From: Adhaeretor mobilis
Lineage (GTDB): Bacteria; Planctomycetota; Planctomycetia; Pirellulales; Lacipirellulaceae
Length of the DNA stretch: 64,000 nucleotides
Assembly (NCBI RefSeq): GCF_007741515.1
Contig: NZ_CP036263.1
Location: 4,885,178 to 4,949,177 of the forward strand
Reading direction: 5' to 3'
A program made the translations under genes and the position numbers. Below are positions 62,569 to 64,000 of this stretch, piece after piece (the stretch's first letter is position 1; the number at the start of each line of letters is the position of its first letter). Under the pieces are notes generated by a model. The model ran no database searches. It saw only the letters and a program-made list of their open reading frames with translations, and was not told the origin of the DNA.

Positions 62569-64000
62569 ATGAGTGAATCTGCGAAAACGCTACTATTTCT
62601 TGCCATTGGGGTAGTTGCCATTGGGGCCGGCGTATGGGGCTCGCGTGTGGGGGAGGACTTCGACCCAGAGGAACTTGTCGGCGATGAACTCACCGCGGAC
62701 TTTGATGTCGAAGAACCCAATCGCATGCGGCTTGTGCGATACGATTCCGCAACGGCTGAGGCCCGCGAATTCGAAGTAGCCGAAGCAGACGGCCTGTGGA
62801 CCATTCCCTCCAAAGAAGGCTACCCAGCCGACGCCGCCGATCAAATGGCCGATGCCGCTACGGGGCTCGTCGGCTTGGAAGTGCTTCGCATTGCGGCGAG
62901 TACAGCCGAAGACCACGCGAAGTACGGCGTGGTCGACCCTAGTTCCTCTGGACTTGACGCGAACAGCGAAGGTATCGGCATACGCGTCAGCATGACCGGC
63001 AAGGATGATGAAAACCTGATTGACCTTATCGTGGGTGACGAAGTGAAAGGCACACCCGAGTTGCGCTACGTACGTCGTGCCAATCAAGATATTGTGTACG
63101 TTGTGGAACTCGATGCAGAGAGCCTCTCGACCGACTTCTCCGACTGGATCGAAGCGGACTTACTCAAGCTCAACGCGTTCGACATCGATCGCATCAACAT
63201 GAACGACTACTCGATCGAACTGGGCCTCGTGATGACCCAGGGCGGATTGAGCCGCGACATCACTGGTGGCGATCGCCGCGAACAAATGATGTTCACTTAC
63301 GACCGCGAAGATGCGAAGTGGGCCATTGAAGAGATCCGCGAATTCAATAAAGAGAAAGGTACTTTCAACAAGGTCGAGCTCACCGACGACAAACAACTCA
63401 ACCAGGAAGCACTCAAGGAACTGGCCACTGCAATCGACGACCTGAAAATTGTCGATGTCGAACACAAGCCAGAAGGACTAGGCGTGTCGCTGACCGCTGG
63501 TGAGCTACTCCTGGAGAGCCAAGACGCCATCGAGAACTTGAAAGAACGTGGCTTCGCTCCGACTCGTTTGGAGGAGAACGGTCCCATCGAGATCCTCTCT
63601 AGCGAAGGTGAAGTGATCGTCACCATGAACGACGGAGTGGAATACCTCCTCCGCTTCGGCGGACTGCAAATGGGAGACGAAGCAGGAGCCAATAGCGAAG
63701 ATGGCGAAGGCGTGAATCGTTACCTATTTATTACCGCCCGCGTGAATGAGGATGCCATCGAGCAGCCTGAGCTGGAAACACTTCCCGAATTACCCGCCGG
63801 TGCTGAGGAACCAGAGCAGGCGCCTGCGACAGAAGAAGAGTCAACGGAGACTGATGCTGAAGAGGAAGAAGAAGAAGAGGAGCAAGCGGAAGAAATGACT
63901 GGCGACAACTCCGCTGAAAATGTCACCGAAACAGCTGACTCCGATGCAGAAGTCGACTCCGAAGAAGCCGACCCCGAAGAGGTATCGCCCGACGCTCCCC
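62569..64000 (+). CDS. DUF4340 domain protein (partial, 3' end off window)
   Basis: ATG at 62569 (MSESAKTLLFLAIGVVAIGA); 477 codons visible. An N-terminal helix (about 6-24) anchors it. A DUF4340 repeat follows: LWTIPSKEGYPADAADQMAD, AAEHAKYGV-type segment AEDHAKYGVVDPS, and DLIVGDEVKGTPELRYVRR. From about 400 on it is Glu-rich (EEEEEEEEQAEEM). DUF4340 proteins accompany GldA/GldFG ABC systems as an exported or anchored partner. No stop codon within the window. Confidence 0.85.
   Translation, partial: MSESAKTLLFLAIGVVAIGAGVWGSRVGEDFDPEELVGDELTADFDVEEPNRMRLVRYDSATAEAREFEVAEADGLWTIPSKEGYPADAADQMADAATGLVGLEVLRIAASTAEDHAKYGVVDPSSSGLDANSEGIGIRVSMTGKDDENLIDLIVGDEVKGTPELRYVRRANQDIVYVVELDAESLSTDFSDWIEADLLKLNAFDIDRINMNDYSIELGLVMTQGGLSRDITGGDRREQMMFTYDREDAKWAIEEIREFNKEKGTFNKVELTDDKQLNQEALKELATAIDDLKIVDVEHKPEGLGVSLTAGELLLESQDAIENLKERGFAPTRLEENGPIEILSSEGEVIVTMNDGVEYLLRFGGLQMGDEAGANSEDGEGVNRYLFITARVNEDAIEQPELETLPELPAGAEEPEQAPATEEESTETDAEEEEEEEEQAEEMTGDNSAENVTETADSDAEVDSEEADPEEVSPDAP

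Overview
The window looks like a chromosome segment of a planctomycete, probably of the Pirellulales. The evidence is family-level. There is a CxxCH-plus-DUF1587 type secreted cytochrome, an extracellular giant with the N-terminal LE-x-RLLLAS signature built from GEVED, FG-GAP/VCBS and Calx-beta domains, a PEP-CTERM anchored PQQ-type sugar dehydrogenase, a GldF-GldG fusion, a huge Glu/Gly/Gln/Asn-rich membrane protein of planctomycetal type, and lipid A synthesis (LpxK).

Layout. (1) 1-6.2 kb: two large secreted proteins on the minus strand, separated by a degraded MutS-family ATPase relic. (2) 6.3-44.7 kb: a mosaic accessory region. It begins with an integrase C-terminal relic containing a 23-bp stretch identical to the 3' end of the tRNA-Glu gene at its other end (44.68 kb), in direct orientation. 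This is the classic signature of a tRNA-targeted genomic island of about 38 kb. It carries a 3026-residue surface protein; a cluster of small stress/envelope proteins (DUF421, CsbD, PRC-barrel, GlsB/YeaQ, a lipoprotein); a decayed zone of truncated genes (EgtD, a GH63-like glucosidase, a reductase tail) with a 266-bp internal duplication; patatin, flavodoxin, malic enzyme, a mercuric-reductase-like enzyme with a TVP38 partner, DUF302; a degenerate RsbU-like phosphatase near csrA; DUF3179; and a phosphate transporter. It ends with an arsenosugar cluster (DUF547, ArsM, TIGR04283 glycosyltransferase, ArsS) followed by an ECF-type sigma factor, a zinc-finger anti-sigma, a DoxX-like protein and an unknown secreted protein, then a frameshifted ISAs1-family element.

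(3) 44.7-64 kb: what looks like core chromosome. It holds tRNA-Glu, an ABC ATPase with a large membrane protein and MazG, a Rieske protein, an acyl-CoA dehydrogenase homologue, CysC, a BON-like protein, LpxK, the giant acidic membrane protein, NadB, and a Gld-like ABC system (ATPase, permease-GldG fusion, DUF4340 protein running off the window). Several palindromic repeats built on gtagggtccgc were seen only in this part, which supports the island/core boundary at the tRNA.

The most interesting points are the tRNA-bounded island, the arsenosugar cluster with its apparent own sigma/anti-sigma pair, the phosphatase homologue that has lost its metal-binding aspartates, and the repeated remains of one glucosidase gene. 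All assignments are from reading the sequence; no database search was run.
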